A stretch of 64,000 nucleotides of DNA from Camellia lanceoleosa (GCA_025200525.1 CM045761.1:74863551-74927550); one strand, 5' to 3'. Shown: positions 11,931-24,730, counted from the first letter of the stretch. Translations and numbers: made by a program. Notes: a model not told the origin generated them from the letters alone.

Positions 11931-12486
11931 GCCTTTCTTTCTCTCAAGTTGATCAATTTTTGCAAAACCCAAGGAATTTCTTCCTCTTTGTTTTTACCAC
12001 AATGTTCAAAAAGTTTTGAAAAACTCAAGTCATTACAACGACTTCAAGGCACAGAAAAGACAAAGTTCTTAGTCAAATACTGCCATCTCATTTAGAATTT
12101 CTGGCACAACTGGCACACGACAGAAGCAAACACAAGAGTGTGAAAATCACTGCTGTTTCATTTCAAGATCTGTTGGCACAACTGGCTCCCTGGCAGAAAC
12201 AGACTCAAAAGAAAGCAAAAAGACAAACACAAAACAAGCAAGTGATGTCTGAGGTAACACCCCCGAAATCACCCGACTCTAACAAAACAGGACTGACTCG
12301 GTACAACAAGACAGACCCTGACCGACTCAGTATGAAAAGACTAACTCAATACAAAATGAAAAGACTGACCCAATACCTAAGTCAGAAAGCAAAATTAACA
12401 GCATTTGTACATTGCTCAAAATAGTGCATGTTGTCCACCATATTTGAAGTAAACTGAACGCCGCCCGCAGGTGGTTCATCTCCTGA
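11931..12486 (-). other. Gag-pol spacer of E-C
   Basis: Aligns by eye with 63,592-64,000 of E-E: both hold repeated GAGTCAGTCTT-type text, then GATTTCGGGGGTGTTA, GGAGCCAGTTG-like and GACTTGAGTTTTTCAAAA-like stretches. No shared open frame is visible. Ogre elements are known to have an intron between gag-pro and pol; whether this is its equivalent is unproven. Confidence 0.45.
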
Positions 12487-14725
12487 TCACATCATATTAT
12501 CCCCCAAGTTCACTGATCCAGTGCCGATAGACTTTGCAGGGTCTGGTGCGACGATAACTCCTTTATCAATCAGATCTTGTATTTCATGGCGAAGACGGTA
12601 ACAACTATCAGTGACGTGGCCAACTTGTTGATGGAAGGCACAATACTTGGCCGGATCATGGGAGGGGGGAAGTTTACTTGGCAATGGCAGTAGCTCTAGG
12701 GGTTTCAGGTGCCCCTTTTTTATTAGGACCCTCAAGACCGCTGATAGTGACATGTACAGTGGGGTAAACACCCTCTGGCCCCGAGGTGGGTATTTTGAGG
12801 TTTGTGGCTTTTTGCTGGATGCACCAGCAAAGGGATTGACAGGTGCTGACTGGGTTTGCTGGTCTCTTCCGAGTACGGGGCTAGAGCTGAAAGGAGTATT
12901 CCTAGTTCAAAGGCCCTTCTCTTGGCTCGCCCATTGATTCGAACTGCCCCTAATTTGAGTGGCAAAAGTGTCATCCACAATTTTTACAACAACTGCGAGG
13001 ACTTGCTCTTCGTTCAGTCCCTCGGCTTTCAAAGCCTCAGCAGCCAACTAAAGATGTTCATGGGGACTAATGCTTGCCCCAGCCTTGTTCTTATCACTGG
13101 CCTCCACTTTGCTAAGAGATTGGCCTTCTCCCAATGCAGCTCGTCCCAAGGTTAGGAAACCTTTCGACATGAACTCCCTGGTATGTGATGTGGTCAATGA
13201 CGGAGCCAAAACTCCAAAGGCCAGATCTGCCACAGTTCTCTGAAGATCTTCGATCATCCTCATCAGCTCAGAAGTAGTGGGTTCATGGGTTTGAGATGAT
13301 TGGGGTTCAGATGCACCCATCATGCATAAGTCCAGGCTCTCTGGGATAAACACCTTCGGTTTGGGCAAATGGGCTGGGGTGATATATACGTTGGGGTCGT
13401 AAGGGACAGCCAGTGTGTGGATTAGATTGAGATGTGGATGAGGTATTTGGTCATTGGGGTCTGAAGGTGGAGCTATCGTTTGGTTGTCAATGAGATTTTG
13501 GATCTCATGACGAAGCGATAGCTATGACCGGTGCCATGGCTAGCGATGGTACATACTGAGACTTGGAAGGGTTATGTCTGGGAGTGGGTCAGGAAGAGGT
13601 TGAGGATCGAGGGGTTTGAGATGCCCTCTTTCCATCAAGACTTTTAGTGCGCTAGTCAAGCTCATATAGAGGGGGGTGAAAGTTTTGCCCTGAGCTCGGG
13701 CTGGGCCGGCTATTTGTAGGCTTGGTTTGGCAAAATGGTTGGTTGTGGCAACTGTATTGACTTCGGTGGGTTTGGGAATAGCGTTACTATGAGCATTGGT
13801 ATTCCCTGAAATCACTCTCCTTGTCGGTTCACTTGTTCTGAGAATGATCCCACTGTTGAACGCGTTCTCGACCTGAACCCCCAGTTCATGCAAACTCTTG
13901 AAAGTGAATAGCGGAGCGACTATCAACTTTTGCAACATATCATGCTCGAGGTTTCGCACCATCATCTGTACTTGATCCCTCTCCGAAGAACGGCGATCCG
14001 TCATCTGTCCGCCTTTGCTCTCCACCGCAACAAATTCCACAAAAGGCTCTTTTGGGTTACGCGGTTGCTTCAAGCTCTTGGATGGTCATTTCAACTTGGG
14101 TGTTGTACGAATACTGATCGACAAAGGCCTCAGCCAGTTCTTCCCAGTTTTGCTTCACTTTATCTTCCAACTTAGCGTACCAAGTGGCTGCTACACCCGA
14201 CAGGGTTCTTCCATACAGAGAGAGTTTCTGTGGCTTAGTCAGACCCATCGGCTTCAGGATATCCAAGAAAAGTCGGATATGTACCATTGGATCTCCAGAC
14301 CCATCGAAACGGTCAATATATGGCATTTTGAATCTGTCTGGGAGCCGCACGGCAGACTCAGTGTGCCCATCCTCAATGTCGGGAATGGAGTTAAGGCCTT
14401 GTGCCTTTTTGAATTGCTTCTCAAGGCTCGCAATTTTCGCTGCAGTCGGATTGAACTCATCAACATGAAAGGGTTGAAACCTCTCAATAGGCTGCACCAG
14501 GGGCCTGACAACTCGAGCTTGAGCCAACCCTTCTTGGGGATTCGAACCCTGTAAATCTTCAACTGGCGGAAGTGGATCAAAGTTCGGCTGGGTTCCCGAA
14601 GCTGGATGTGAGGCAGATGCCCCAGATGGGCGCTGCATTTCAATACCGGTCTCAGCCTGCATGGTAGTTCCCTGATTTAACGCTGCTATCACGACCACAA
14701 ATTCTTCTGAACCCTGTGCCATCAT
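12487..14725 (-). pseudogene. gag: gag of E-C
   Basis: ATG at 14,725. 14,725-14,057 encodes an N-terminal linker, then the capsid core of the retrotransposon gag family (PDRFKMPYIDRFDGSGDP, TWYAKLEDKVKQNWEELAEAF, DQYSYNTQ). After a frameshift, 14,073-13,540 continues (MVRNLEHDMLQKLIV, FTPLYMSL, GHLKPLDP). A first zinc-knuckle module near 13,560-13,490 is decayed. 13,368-13,048 holds a linker (TSELMRMIEDLQRTVADLAFG). A second module at 12,771-12,487 repeats MSLSAVLRVLIKKGHLKPLE and has a CX2HX4HX4C knuckle (CAFHQQVGHVTDSC). The stop after NLGDNMM is at the same place in E-E. Confidence 0.85.
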
Positions 14726-15565
14726 GGGTCTGCTGATGATGTAACTGGTGACTATTGGATCAGATGAACCGGTGAGCCCTAACTGGCCTTTCTTTGCCTT
14801 GCCTCAGCGAAAGAACACTGGTTGCCCTTGAATTGAATTTCTGATCTAACAAAGTCTATCAGCACTAGTCCAATGTACCCGGGAGATAGTGGAGCCTTCT
14901 GAAGCTATAGTTCCAGGACTACCTAGCAAAAGAGAAAACAGACAGCATCTCAGCTCAATTTTACTGGAACGGATATGAGCATAGCGGAATGATTGTGCTC
15001 AATACTGATCACTGTTCCTCAAATATCTGTCCCAAAACTGATACCCTCAGGTAAAACTGATTCCCCAAATACTGATGCCCACAGGCCTGATGCCCAAATT
15101 TGCGAACTGATATATGCATTCCCTGTAGAGATACACTCTAAAAGCACATAGCAGGTAAATGAGAGCCAATACACCCCTATGTTGGGGTAGGGTTTCCCTG
15201 TCCTATTTCGTCAGGAGCTAGGGTTTCACTACGCACACAGCGGTTTCAAACAACCTAATATCGGGTAAGCAACCTGTCCTAGTTTGGAATGGTCACTATG
15301 GATTCCGAATATGCACTAGGTCGAATGGTCGAAAAGGGTGCCCCAGTAAAACCGGGGTTTGTGTTCCCATCTTTGTCGAGCCCATAACCGACCTTATGGT
15401 CATGCCTTGACAAGACAAGCCTCCGCAAACCGTTCAGAATGGCAGATGGCAAACATCTTGTGTCCTAGGCGCACCAATGCACATGCAATGCAAAGAAACA
15501 CATAAGCGTAGTCAAACAGATATCACGCGTTGAGTCAAACTCTCTAAAATCCCATGTCGCCAGAA
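14726..15565 (-). other. E-C leader between PBS and gag
   Basis: Untranslated leader, similar to 43,235-44,164 of E-B and 60,361-61,263 of E-E (shared AGGGTTTCCCTGTCC and GGTTTCACTACGCAC stretches at 15,190-15,240 and 43,727-43,775). A PBS remnant lies at 15,550-15,562: the minus strand reads TGGCGACATGGGA, missing central bases of the normal PBS. Confidence 0.6.
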
Positions 15566-18500
15566 TCAGAATAACGCATGGGCCTCTATGCTACAGTTCG
15601 GACTCCCTTTTTGTTTGTTGCGGTTCTTAATCTGAACCAAAGAGTCCAACTCTGGCAAATCGTTTGAGAAAACAGATTTTGAAAAGTAGTGCCAAACATG
15701 GACTGCTTTGCCAGATTACAGAGTCGCCACCTAAATATTTTAAAATGGGAAATTTAGGAAACCCTGTCTCGGTGCCGAAGGCCACATGTCCGTCATCACC
15801 AAAGTGGTCTTGGCTCGGGAGCTTGGGTACGATCGGGGAAGGTCAGCTATGAGCACCCCCTTTCGCCCGGTCCGAAGACCGGCCTCTACTAACCGTGATA
15901 TCCGTTTTTGAAAACATTATGTGTTCTTATTCCAATTGCCTAATTTGGAAATACACATTGCATATCCTTTTTTTTTGAAAAACGTGTTGGTTTTTGCTAC
16001 TCGCAAGTAGGCTAAAATACGGATTTCAATGAGTTGTTCCAACTCAAGCAACCCAACCTCCACCCACAGGCATTCAAACAGTTTATCTCACATAAGCATT
16101 TAGCCGCATGGTAAGCATACTGTCATGGCAACATTCACATGCATGTGGTATGCTAAAGCGTAAAATACTTACATCGTACTCCGTGCCAAAACAAGAAACT
16201 AGTTAGCAGTCATGCATGTCCCTAGGTCATGTTAAGTGGCTAATGCAGCACAGGCAAGGATGCAATTTAGAGTAGGCTCGGCTAACTCTAAAGATGGCAT
16301 GTGAAATGCACTTTATTCGATGCACGTATTCAATTTGGAATTGAAAATACAATGCAGTTTGTATGATGTACCGAGCCCGATGCATGTCAACAAATGCATG
16401 GATGCACGCATGCATTGCATAAGGTATGCTAAAATAAACGTGCCCTAATCTACCATCATAAGCGGGTAAATAAAAGGGAGAAAGAAATGGGGGTTGGAAG
16501 ACATACACACCACTCACCCACACTTATTACAATTATGCCCTCACACAGAGGGACCAAAAGAATAATACAAATAATTAACTACGCGAGCTAATTAAATATT
16601 ACAAACCCATCAAAATAATTAAATGAATTAACTAATTCGATTAAAACAATAAATCGCCTCGGGAAGAGGGCCGGATGCAGCGCACGCTCGGGACTTGCTC
16701 GGAATCGCGTTGCCATGCTTAGATTGCCTCTGTTTTCCCTACCCTGCATCTCAGAAGACTGCCACAGTCCTAGGAATACTTCCTTAGGTACTGAAGATCA
16801 CTACCGGCTGCACAAAACTTCCACCGGCAGTGGATTGAGCTCATCGGCACTGAATTGATCCATCGGCTGCAAATTGACTGCCGGTCGGCACTAAACACTG
16901 CCGGTAAACCTGAATTCTGCAGACACGCAACTCACATGACGAGAGGGCAAAACTTGCATGGCAGCTCAATTCAAGCAATGTATGCACCAAACACATTCCT
17001 TATCATGTTTGTGACTCAAAGGAGGGTGTGCCTCGATTCTCGGGCCACCAATCGCGCATTTCCATGCATGATGGCCAAAGAGTCAAGTGTGCATTTTAAT
17101 ATCAAATGTAATGCACACCAAACATACAAGGGACCCAACCTCAATCATGGTTGATCAAGAGGCAAGGCAATGCACAATAATGCACATGTAACCTAAGCAT
17201 GCAAGCTAACATACAAACATGCAATGCAACTAAATGGCATACACAACGCTAACAACATAACATGCACAACACATTGAAACATGGCATACACAATGCAACA
17301 TGGACTTACACCAACACAAGTGGGCCTCTGCCACACTCACATAGGAGGCCATCGGATAAAAGTGAAGTGCCTCGAACACGTGCACACGCAGCACGCAAAC
17401 CGAGGCAATGGCATACGGAATGCAATGATGCTAAAATGACATAAACAATACAATATGGGCTTACACTAACATGAGAGAGCCTCAGCCACACTCACATAAC
17501 AGGCCGAGAGATGAAAAGTGAGATGCCTCGAAATGCGTGCACACGGGAACGCAAACCGAGGCAATGGCATACGCGATGAAATGGCATGGAAATATGATAT
17601 GCAAACATGCAAATGAATTTAAGCACTGAAATGTGGGGCAAAACAGTCACGAAACATGGCCAAAGTGTACCCGATGCATGGAATGATCTCGAAACATGAA
17701 TTTTGGCACCCGAAATGGCCTATAGCTACACCAAACATGCATAATTGATACATGACATGAAAAGGCAGAAGCGAGGCAGCCCCATAACTCACATTTTTAC
17801 AGTACAAAACATGGGCAAACAGCAATCACAAATGGGGCTAACATGGCATACAAAAATGGCTCCACGAGGGAGGCTATGAAGCAAGTGGTATATGCAAAGC
17901 CCAAATGGAAAAACACCCTTCTAAAACACTGAAGAGGGACCAAAAATATGACTACTCACAGTAGATGACAGCCCTCAAATCAATATGCAAACATGCCCGA
18001 AATGCCATGCAAGATTGAAGCCAACAAAGGCTATAATATGAGGTATACAAAACATGCATCAAACAGCAAAATACATTTAATGAGATATGCCAAGAAGGTC
18101 AAAATATGGCCATTTTCAGTTCTGATGATGGCCTAAAAACAGAAGCAAGACAGGCCAACAAAGCATGCAAAAATGGGGGCCAAAAAGGGGTATAATGGTA
18201 AGCACAACATGGAGACCCCCAACAAGGTTGATCCCTTCTACAATGTTGTATAGGGACTCAAAATAAGCCTACTCACAGTTCATGATACACTCCAAAACAA
18301 TTTGCATATAGGCCAAACAAATCATGCAAATTTACGGTAAATAGGAGGAATTATGAAGTAAGTGCAAGATAGGGGTCCCAAACAGGGTTGAGCCCTTCTT
18401 CAATGTTGAAGAAGGGCTCAAAATGAGCCTACTTTCAGTTTACATTATGCTCAAAAACAGATCACACATAGGCTAGAAATTTCATGCAAAAATGAGGCAT

Positions 18501-19956
18501 ACCAAGGAGTATTGAAGCAAATGCACTATGGAGGGATCAAACAGGGTTGAGCCCTTAAACAAACATGAAGAATGGCTCAAAATAATGCCCCTTTCAGTTA
18601 GGGTTGGAGCCCAAAACAGTAAGAAAATAGGCCTAAGCAATGGTGCAAAAAAAGTGCTACAAAAGAGGGAAAATGGTCTTACCCTTGAAGATCACTTCTT
18701 TGCTACCTCTTGGACCAAGGAATGTTGCTTCTAAGCCTCTGAAAAACCCCTCCTTGCTGCTTGAAATGGAGTGGTGATGGTGGTGCTTGGTAGTGATGAA
18801 GAAAAGGCCCAAGAACAAGGGTGTTCAATGGTTGAATGGAAGAGATATAGTGAGAGATGGAGGGATATAGGTGTATATATCAGATATGTATGTCTATATC
18901 TGGTTTTTTGCTCCAAAAATCCAACCTACACAAAGGAAGAGGGAGAGGGCTGAAATTTGGCTTTGAAATTTCTAGAGAGAGAAAGGTTTTTTGGAGTGAG
19001 AAGCTCCCAAAACTTGACTTTTTTGTTCTCCACCCTAAGCCATATGAGATATAAGGCCCTATATATGTCAAAACAAGAGTTTTTGGTCGAAATATCCCAA
19101 TTGGAAATATCTAGCACAGTGTATTGATAAATATCTGTCAAAAATCTGAGTTCTGGGCACTTTTGGCCGGCCGGCAATCTTTTGTGCCGGCCGTCAATCT
19201 TTTGTGCCGGTCGGATAAATGGATGGCCGGTAGGTAGCCGGTAAGGTCAAAAAGTGCCGGTGAAAGTCCAGATTGAAGCCCCGGAAGTTAGCTTTCCAAT
19301 GGCGCAAACCTTGCATTAAAATTCCTTCTGTAGAAAAAGTTATGCCAGTTTCCGTAAAGCCGCGCAGATTCGGTCCAATCGGACTTCAACCAACCATATC
19401 TCCTCTCCCCGGATTTGGACTTAGGAGATTCTTGAGTGCAAAATGAAGCCCCGAAAGTAAGGTTTCCAATGGTGGTGGCCCCATATTTAATTCCTCTTGT
19501 ACAAAGAGTTACGCCTGCTTTGGAAGCAGCATGAACTTTTCTCCTTCAGGATTCATCTTTGAACCATTCCCAAACTAGTTTTCTCCCCTCTTCTCCTCTT
19601 TTCTTCAACTTCAAACCCCTAAGTAAGGTGTTTTGAAAGATTTTTCAAAGATTTCATCTCTCTTTCATTCATCTCCCCTTTTGTCCTTGCTCGGTTTACC
19701 GAAAAGCGCAACATTTACCGAAATGCGAGCGTCGGAACATCGTGGGAATTTTATTTCAAAAATGTTTTGAAAGAGAGGGTTTTAAGGCATAAAAACCATC
19801 AAAAATAATTTTGGTCCACAATGGGGTATGAAGTTGAGATTTGTCTCTCTCCTTGCCGAAAAAAAAACTGAACCTATGCACTGCACACCTTTCTCCAACA
19901 AGTAAACCATCAGTAGCGCCCAAGTCTTGAGGGCAGTCAAAAATGGGGTGTCTACA
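15566..19956 (-). repeat. E-C 5' LTR (about 4.39 kb)
   Basis: Matches 3,166-7,620 over its length, apart from a 50-60 bp deletion (after 15,938, where the other LTR has 3,540-3,598), scattered substitutions and a few clustered discordances in GC-rich spots. Its PBS-proximal ~25 bp does not match the other LTR. A hairpin lies at 15,867-15,882 and a PBS-like 10-mer at 15,720-15,729. Confidence 0.9.
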
Positions 19957-20063
19957 GGTGGCACCAATCATGCTCATCTTTGCAGGTCTACCAGGTCCAA
20001 GTTCATCTCCTTGTTGGATCTCTACAATCCATGTGAAAGGATATTTCATGGTCTCAGTAAAAA
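19957..20063. other. Unassigned 107-bp segment between E-C and E-B
   Basis: Unique in this window and matches neither LTR. On the minus strand a frame reads MKYPFTWIVEIQQGDELGPG. It could be a captured host exon fragment, a filler from a deletion, or lost target DNA; I cannot assign it. Confidence 0.3.
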
Positions 20064-22481
20064 CAACACATGTATTAATCAGTTACCACTAGCTAATAAA
20101 GCACTAAAGTGGCCTCACGGGCGAGGGAGACATGCATGCTCGGTTGGCGTCATCCCAAAAATCCATCGCCATGCCGTCGTTTGTCTCTGTTTGCACTCGC
20201 CTCCGTTTTCTAAACATTGTGCCAACTTCAAACTGCCTTTGCCTTAAAACAGGAACATTTTTACACCAAAAATGGACTGGTGGCCGGTCGGCCACCAAAA
20301 GTGGCTGCCAACCACTCCAACTGGCTGGTCGGCTACCTCCTTTCCCAAACTGCTGATTTTGCTGCAACAGAGAACAACAGAGGCAAGTCAATGTATTTAC
20401 AAGGAAATGTGTGTACTGCCACTCTCCTCATCATGTCTCAAGCTCAAAGGAGAGTGGCACTCGGCTCTCAAGCCACCAACGAAGCATCTCAATGCATGAT
20501 GGCCCAAAAACCAAGCTTGTACAAGCTTAGTGAATTCACAAACAATACACAAAGAGCCTCCACCCTATCATGCATGACCAAGGGTGTTGTTGACCAAGAA
20601 ATGTGACACGTTTTATCACTTTGAGTATGAAACGTCCCACATTTCTTGTGTTTGGATTAACGTCCGATCCAAATACATGCAATGCAACACAAATGCTTAT
20701 CTTGCACATGTTTTACTTGGTCCATTTCTTGTTTACACATTTTAGCTTACCAATTAGTCCTTTAACCGGTTAAGTCTAATGTGAAAAGTCCTCTAATTGG
20801 AGAGATGGCCTAAGCCACAAGTGCCTTGAGCATGACAGAGGTCTCATGCTATTGGTTAGTAGAAACCCTCAATGGAGGATTAAAACCATTAGGCATGAAT
20901 GCTTCAAGTTCATGCTCAAGCCAACAAGGGGCTTAAGACCACTTTCAAAAGTGAATTAAAAAGTGAAGAATGGAGGAAAATGGCAAACTTTTAGTGCTGA
21001 AATGGCATGCTCAAGACACTAAATCATGCAATCAACATACGCACAACATGTTCCAAAGTTAAAAGCATGAAAGCTAGTGAAGAACGCTACACTAGAGGCA
21101 TGCAATACCAAGCTGAAGTAATCAAACCAGCTATGGACAAACCTAAAACATGCCAAATCAGTGGCCTAAACATATTGAAATTAAGGCACAAAAGAGTGGA
21201 AGATCATGCGCACACGTTGGCTCGCAAGCAAGGCCTAAGGCACAAAAAGCAATTAAAGAGTGATATATGTGAGAGTGTGACAGAGGTATATGCTCTAAAA
21301 TCACATGCTAAATGATGTTATACCATGCAAACATCACAAATAAGGCATGCTAGAGGGCCTAAAACACAAAGCTAGTAAAGACCATTTACACTACAACCAT
21401 ACAAAGCATGAGTCATATGACCAAGACCAACCAAAACAGAGTTAAAACATGCTAAAATAGTAGCAAAACCATGCTAAGATGGAGTCCCAAAAGGGTAGAA
21501 AAACATGCTCACCTCTTAGGCCAACTACACATGCAAACAAGACATAAGGAGGGGGGGACCATCCCCTCCCCTTTTGGTCCTCAAAACCAAATTTTGGCTA
21601 CTGAAATTCCCCTAGATTTTAGTGGTTAAGAGGCCAAGAAAAGTTGTTTCAAAAGCTTTGAAAGGTGGCTCAAAAGGCTTTGCAAGCCAAAGAGCAAAAG
21701 GGGGGAACCACCCCTTAACCAAACAAGGTTCAAACCACAATTTTAAAACCTTAAAATCATAGTTTTTTAGAGGTTAAAACCAGCCTCAAAGTAGCATAAA
21801 AAGATGGCTAAGCACTTAACTAACACAAAGCTTAAAAGAGTTAAGTTCTTACCCTTGAAGCACAACTGCAAACAGGTCTTCTTCTGAGCCAAAATTAGCT
21901 CTAGGACCTCCAAACAAGCCTTAAGGAACCTCAGCTCCAAGATAGGGATGTTTGATCAAGGGTCTCTTTGCAAATATGTAGAGAAAATTCACTTTCAAGC
22001 ACAAAAAATATATATATAGAGAATTCTAGAGAGAATTTTTGCTCACAAAATTTCTGAACCCTCAAAATGAGGGAGGGACCTCCCCTTATATAGAAAAACA
22101 AGCCTAAAGCTTGGTTCCATCCCTCCATACACGTGTATGAAAGATGGCTTCAGTGACCAACAGCTGGCACAACAGGCACATAAATTATCTGAAAAAGGAC
22201 AAAAATTGCCGTCGGCCACTCTAGGTGGTCAACCGGCCACCTCCCCTAGCCGACCCCGACAAGAGGAAAAAGTGGCCGACAAGGCCTTTCCTCCCTCTAG
22301 GCAAGGGGCACCAAGGTTTGGCCCAAAAACAAGGCCAAAACACAGAGAGTTTAGAGGCTCCAATACAAGGTGTTCCGCCAAGAGCTTCGGGCACTCAAAG
22401 TGAGCACAAACATGCACAATCATCGCATGCGCAAATGATAACATCTGAGTCTTAAGGTCAGTCAAAAATGGGGTGTCCACA
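20064..22481 (-). repeat. E-B 3' LTR, truncated
   Basis: Matches 45,486-47,927 of the 5' LTR. The PBS-proximal 1.3 kb (44,188-45,485) has no counterpart; the break is at E-C plus the 107-bp segment. The minus strand begins TGTGGACACCCC. A TATA-like stretch (CTATATAAGGGGAGG on the minus strand) is near 22,080-22,094 and motif clusters lie at about 20,276-20,337 and 22,208-22,250. Confidence 0.88.
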
Positions 22482-22494
22482 ATTGCCCCTCTTT
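22482..22494 (-). promoter_or_regulatory. Polypurine tract of E-B
   Basis: The minus strand reads AAAGAGGGGCAAT immediately before the LTR start at 22,481. Confidence 0.8.
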
Positions 22495-24362
22495 GATAGA
22501 ACTAGGAAGTCATGAAATGACGAGAGTGAATGTCAAAGCCTAGAGATGACCCATTTTTGACAAGGCCAAAGACTCAGACAAACAAACAAGATAACAATAT
22601 AGAGATGCCCCCGCAGGCTGGGGCAAAATGCAATTGATATGTACAATGCAGAACATAACTTATGATCATGCAATGAGGGCTGTAATGAAACATTTAGATG
22701 CAAATGCTATGCAAAGAAATATTACAGCAAACTCGTACACGAACGTAAGCAAACACATTCTGCGTGGAAATTGCAAACCAAACTACATTTCATGCAAAAA
22801 GGATGTAAGAAAATTATGCAATCTTAACTGCGCCTCACGCAGAAAAGGTAAAGGACCGCACCCGTCGGGCACACCCGAAGTGGCAAATAAGATCCCAACG
22901 TGTGGCATACGCGAGGATAGAAGTGGTGTGAACCCAGGGACACACCCCAAGGTTCCAAACTAAAGAAAGCACATCATAACAAGTGGAACCCATCCAACCA
23001 TTATACAATCAAAACAAAGAGTAGTATAAGCATTGGAACCCGTCCAAACGCATTTAACCAAAGCATCCTAATGCGCCACGCGCGAGAGGGAAAAGAGAGC
23101 GGTGTAAATAGCGAAGGATGGTATAAACATCGGGCACACGCCCCAAGTACTTCTAACCAAAAGGGTGGTATAAGCATCGGACACACATCCCAAACGCTTC
23201 TAATCGAGGAGTGGTATAAGTGTCAGGCACACAATCCAAACACTTCTAACCAAAGGGGAGGTATAAACATCGGGCACATGACCCAATGTCTCTAACCAAC
23301 AGGATGGTATAAGCAGCGGACAAACGGTCCAAACGCTTTTAACCAGTATAAAAGTATAAGCGTCAGGCACACGGTCCAAACACTTCTAACTAGAGGGGCG
23401 GTATAAACATCGGGCGCACAACCCAATGTCTCTAACCAACATGGTGGTATAAGCGTCGAACACACGTCCCAAACACTTCCAACCAAAGGAGGTGGTGTAA
23501 ACACCAGGCACACAACCCGATGTCTCTAACCAAAGGGGTGGTATAAACACCAGGCGCACTACCCAATGCTTCTAACCAACAGGGTGTCGATGTAAACACC
23601 GGGCGTACCCGAATGTTTCTAACCAACGGAAGGTATGAACATCGGGCGCACAACCCAAATGCTTCTAACCAAAAGGATGTCGGCGTAAACACCGGGCATA
23701 CCTGAATGTTTCTAACCAACGGAAGGAGTGGTGTAAACACCGGGCATACCCGAATGTTTCTAAACAAAACAAGGAGTGGTGTAAACACCGGGCGTACCCA
23801 AATGTTTCTAACCAAAACAAGGAGTTCAAAGGGCAAGAATGATCTTACCTGGACTGTCTCTGAATGAACTATACATACAATATCGTCTGGTTGCCTTAGC
23901 TTTGAATGAACCGTACATATAATATCGTCTAGTTGCCTCAGCTTTGAATGAACCGTATACACAATATCGTAGCTACACAAGGAAGAAACATTGACAAGTA
24001 CAACACAACACAAATGCATACTCAATGCAACATCAATAACCATGATACAATGCTTAGAGAGGCATGCTTCATGCACATCATGCAAGAAATAGAGTGTGTC
24101 TTATGCAACGAAACATGGAGCATGCTTTATGCAACACCGAATGCATGTTCAATGCAACAGGTAGAATGTAAGAGCATGCACAATGCAATATAACATGACA
24201 TGAATATTCTATGCAAACATATGAACATGTGTAGTGTAATGAAATGAGACGTACATATTCTGTGCACAAAGATAACAATATATTATGCACAATCCATAGC
24301 ATGCTCAATGCAAAATATCGAATACAGAAATATGAGCCTCAACAAGGCCAACTCAGTTACGA
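22495..24362. repeat. E-B 3' region with a 45-50 bp tandem array (about 22,850-23,840)
   Basis: Units read approximately GTAAACACCGGGCGTACCC followed by GAATGTTTCTAACCAA; roughly 20 degenerate copies, most regular at 23,500-23,830. The unit is unrelated to those of E-C and E-A at the same place. The rest (23,840-24,360) is AT-rich, with ATGCAACA-type short repeats. Long minus-strand frames across the array are by-products. Confidence 0.8.
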
Positions 24363-24384
24363 CCTCCGATTTACCTCTCGGAGG
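24363..24384 (+). promoter_or_regulatory. Conserved hairpin block upstream of PMD (E-B)
   Basis: CCTCCGA-TTTACCTC-TCGGAGG forms a 7-bp stem. Compared with E-C (CTCTGA/TCAGAG), one T has become C and its pairing A has become G, so pairing is kept. It lies about 690 bp upstream of the PMD start codon. Confidence 0.55.
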
Positions 24385-24549
24385 GGTTACAATGTGCTTG
24401 GAAAGGATACATCCCGTTCATGCCGACTGACGATGAGTCTCGCATCAAAGACATGAATTGAAACTCCCGCGGAGACATTTTGAGTTGAAAAGTGAACTTT
24501 TCTTGCACTTTCTCGAGAACCAGGGACTCAAATCAGTCTGAAAACACAC

Positions 24550-24730
24550 AGAGAGAAGGCTGGACACCTGTCAGCCACCCTAGAACCCTTTCGGCCGTGT
24601 TCCATTTCTGTCAGCCACCTAAGTTGCCTGTCGGCCACAAAAACTAGCCGGTTGGCCAATTGTGGCAGATTCAGGCTAGTTTGGTCATTTTGCTTGGAGA
24701 ACTTTAAAAACACATATCCAAATCGCTTTT
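24550..24730 (+). promoter_or_regulatory. PMD promoter of E-B with GGCCAC/GGCCGG motif array
   Basis: Motif copies at 24,568-24,660 include GTCAGCCACC, TTTCGGCCGTG, GTCGGCCACA and GCCGGTTGGCCA. A TTTAAAAAC stretch (24,704) could be a weak TATA box. A 5' UTR intron is likely, with donor near 24,918 (AAG|GTATGTT) and acceptor TTTTCAG just before the ATG at 25,071. Confidence 0.5.

Larger units (their letters stand above)
3166..19956 (-). mobile_element. E-C: pol-deleted Tat/Ogre-like LTR retrotransposon
   Basis: Two near-identical 4.4 kb LTRs (3,166-7,620 and 15,566-19,956) flank an 8 kb interior. In element orientation: decayed PBS, gag (14,725 to 12,487), a short pol scrap (about 11,930-11,690), a DUF7745-like remnant on the opposite strand, a tandem-repeat 3' region and a PPT at 7,621. 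Protease, RT, RNase H and integrase are absent, so it could move only with help from a relative. Flanks are GGGGG (3,161-3,165) and GGTGG (19,957-19,961), a possible 4-of-5 target duplication but low in information. Confidence 0.85.

Noticed and set aside
23432..24085. 217-residue minus-strand frame
   Set aside because: It spans the E-B tandem array and has no domain.
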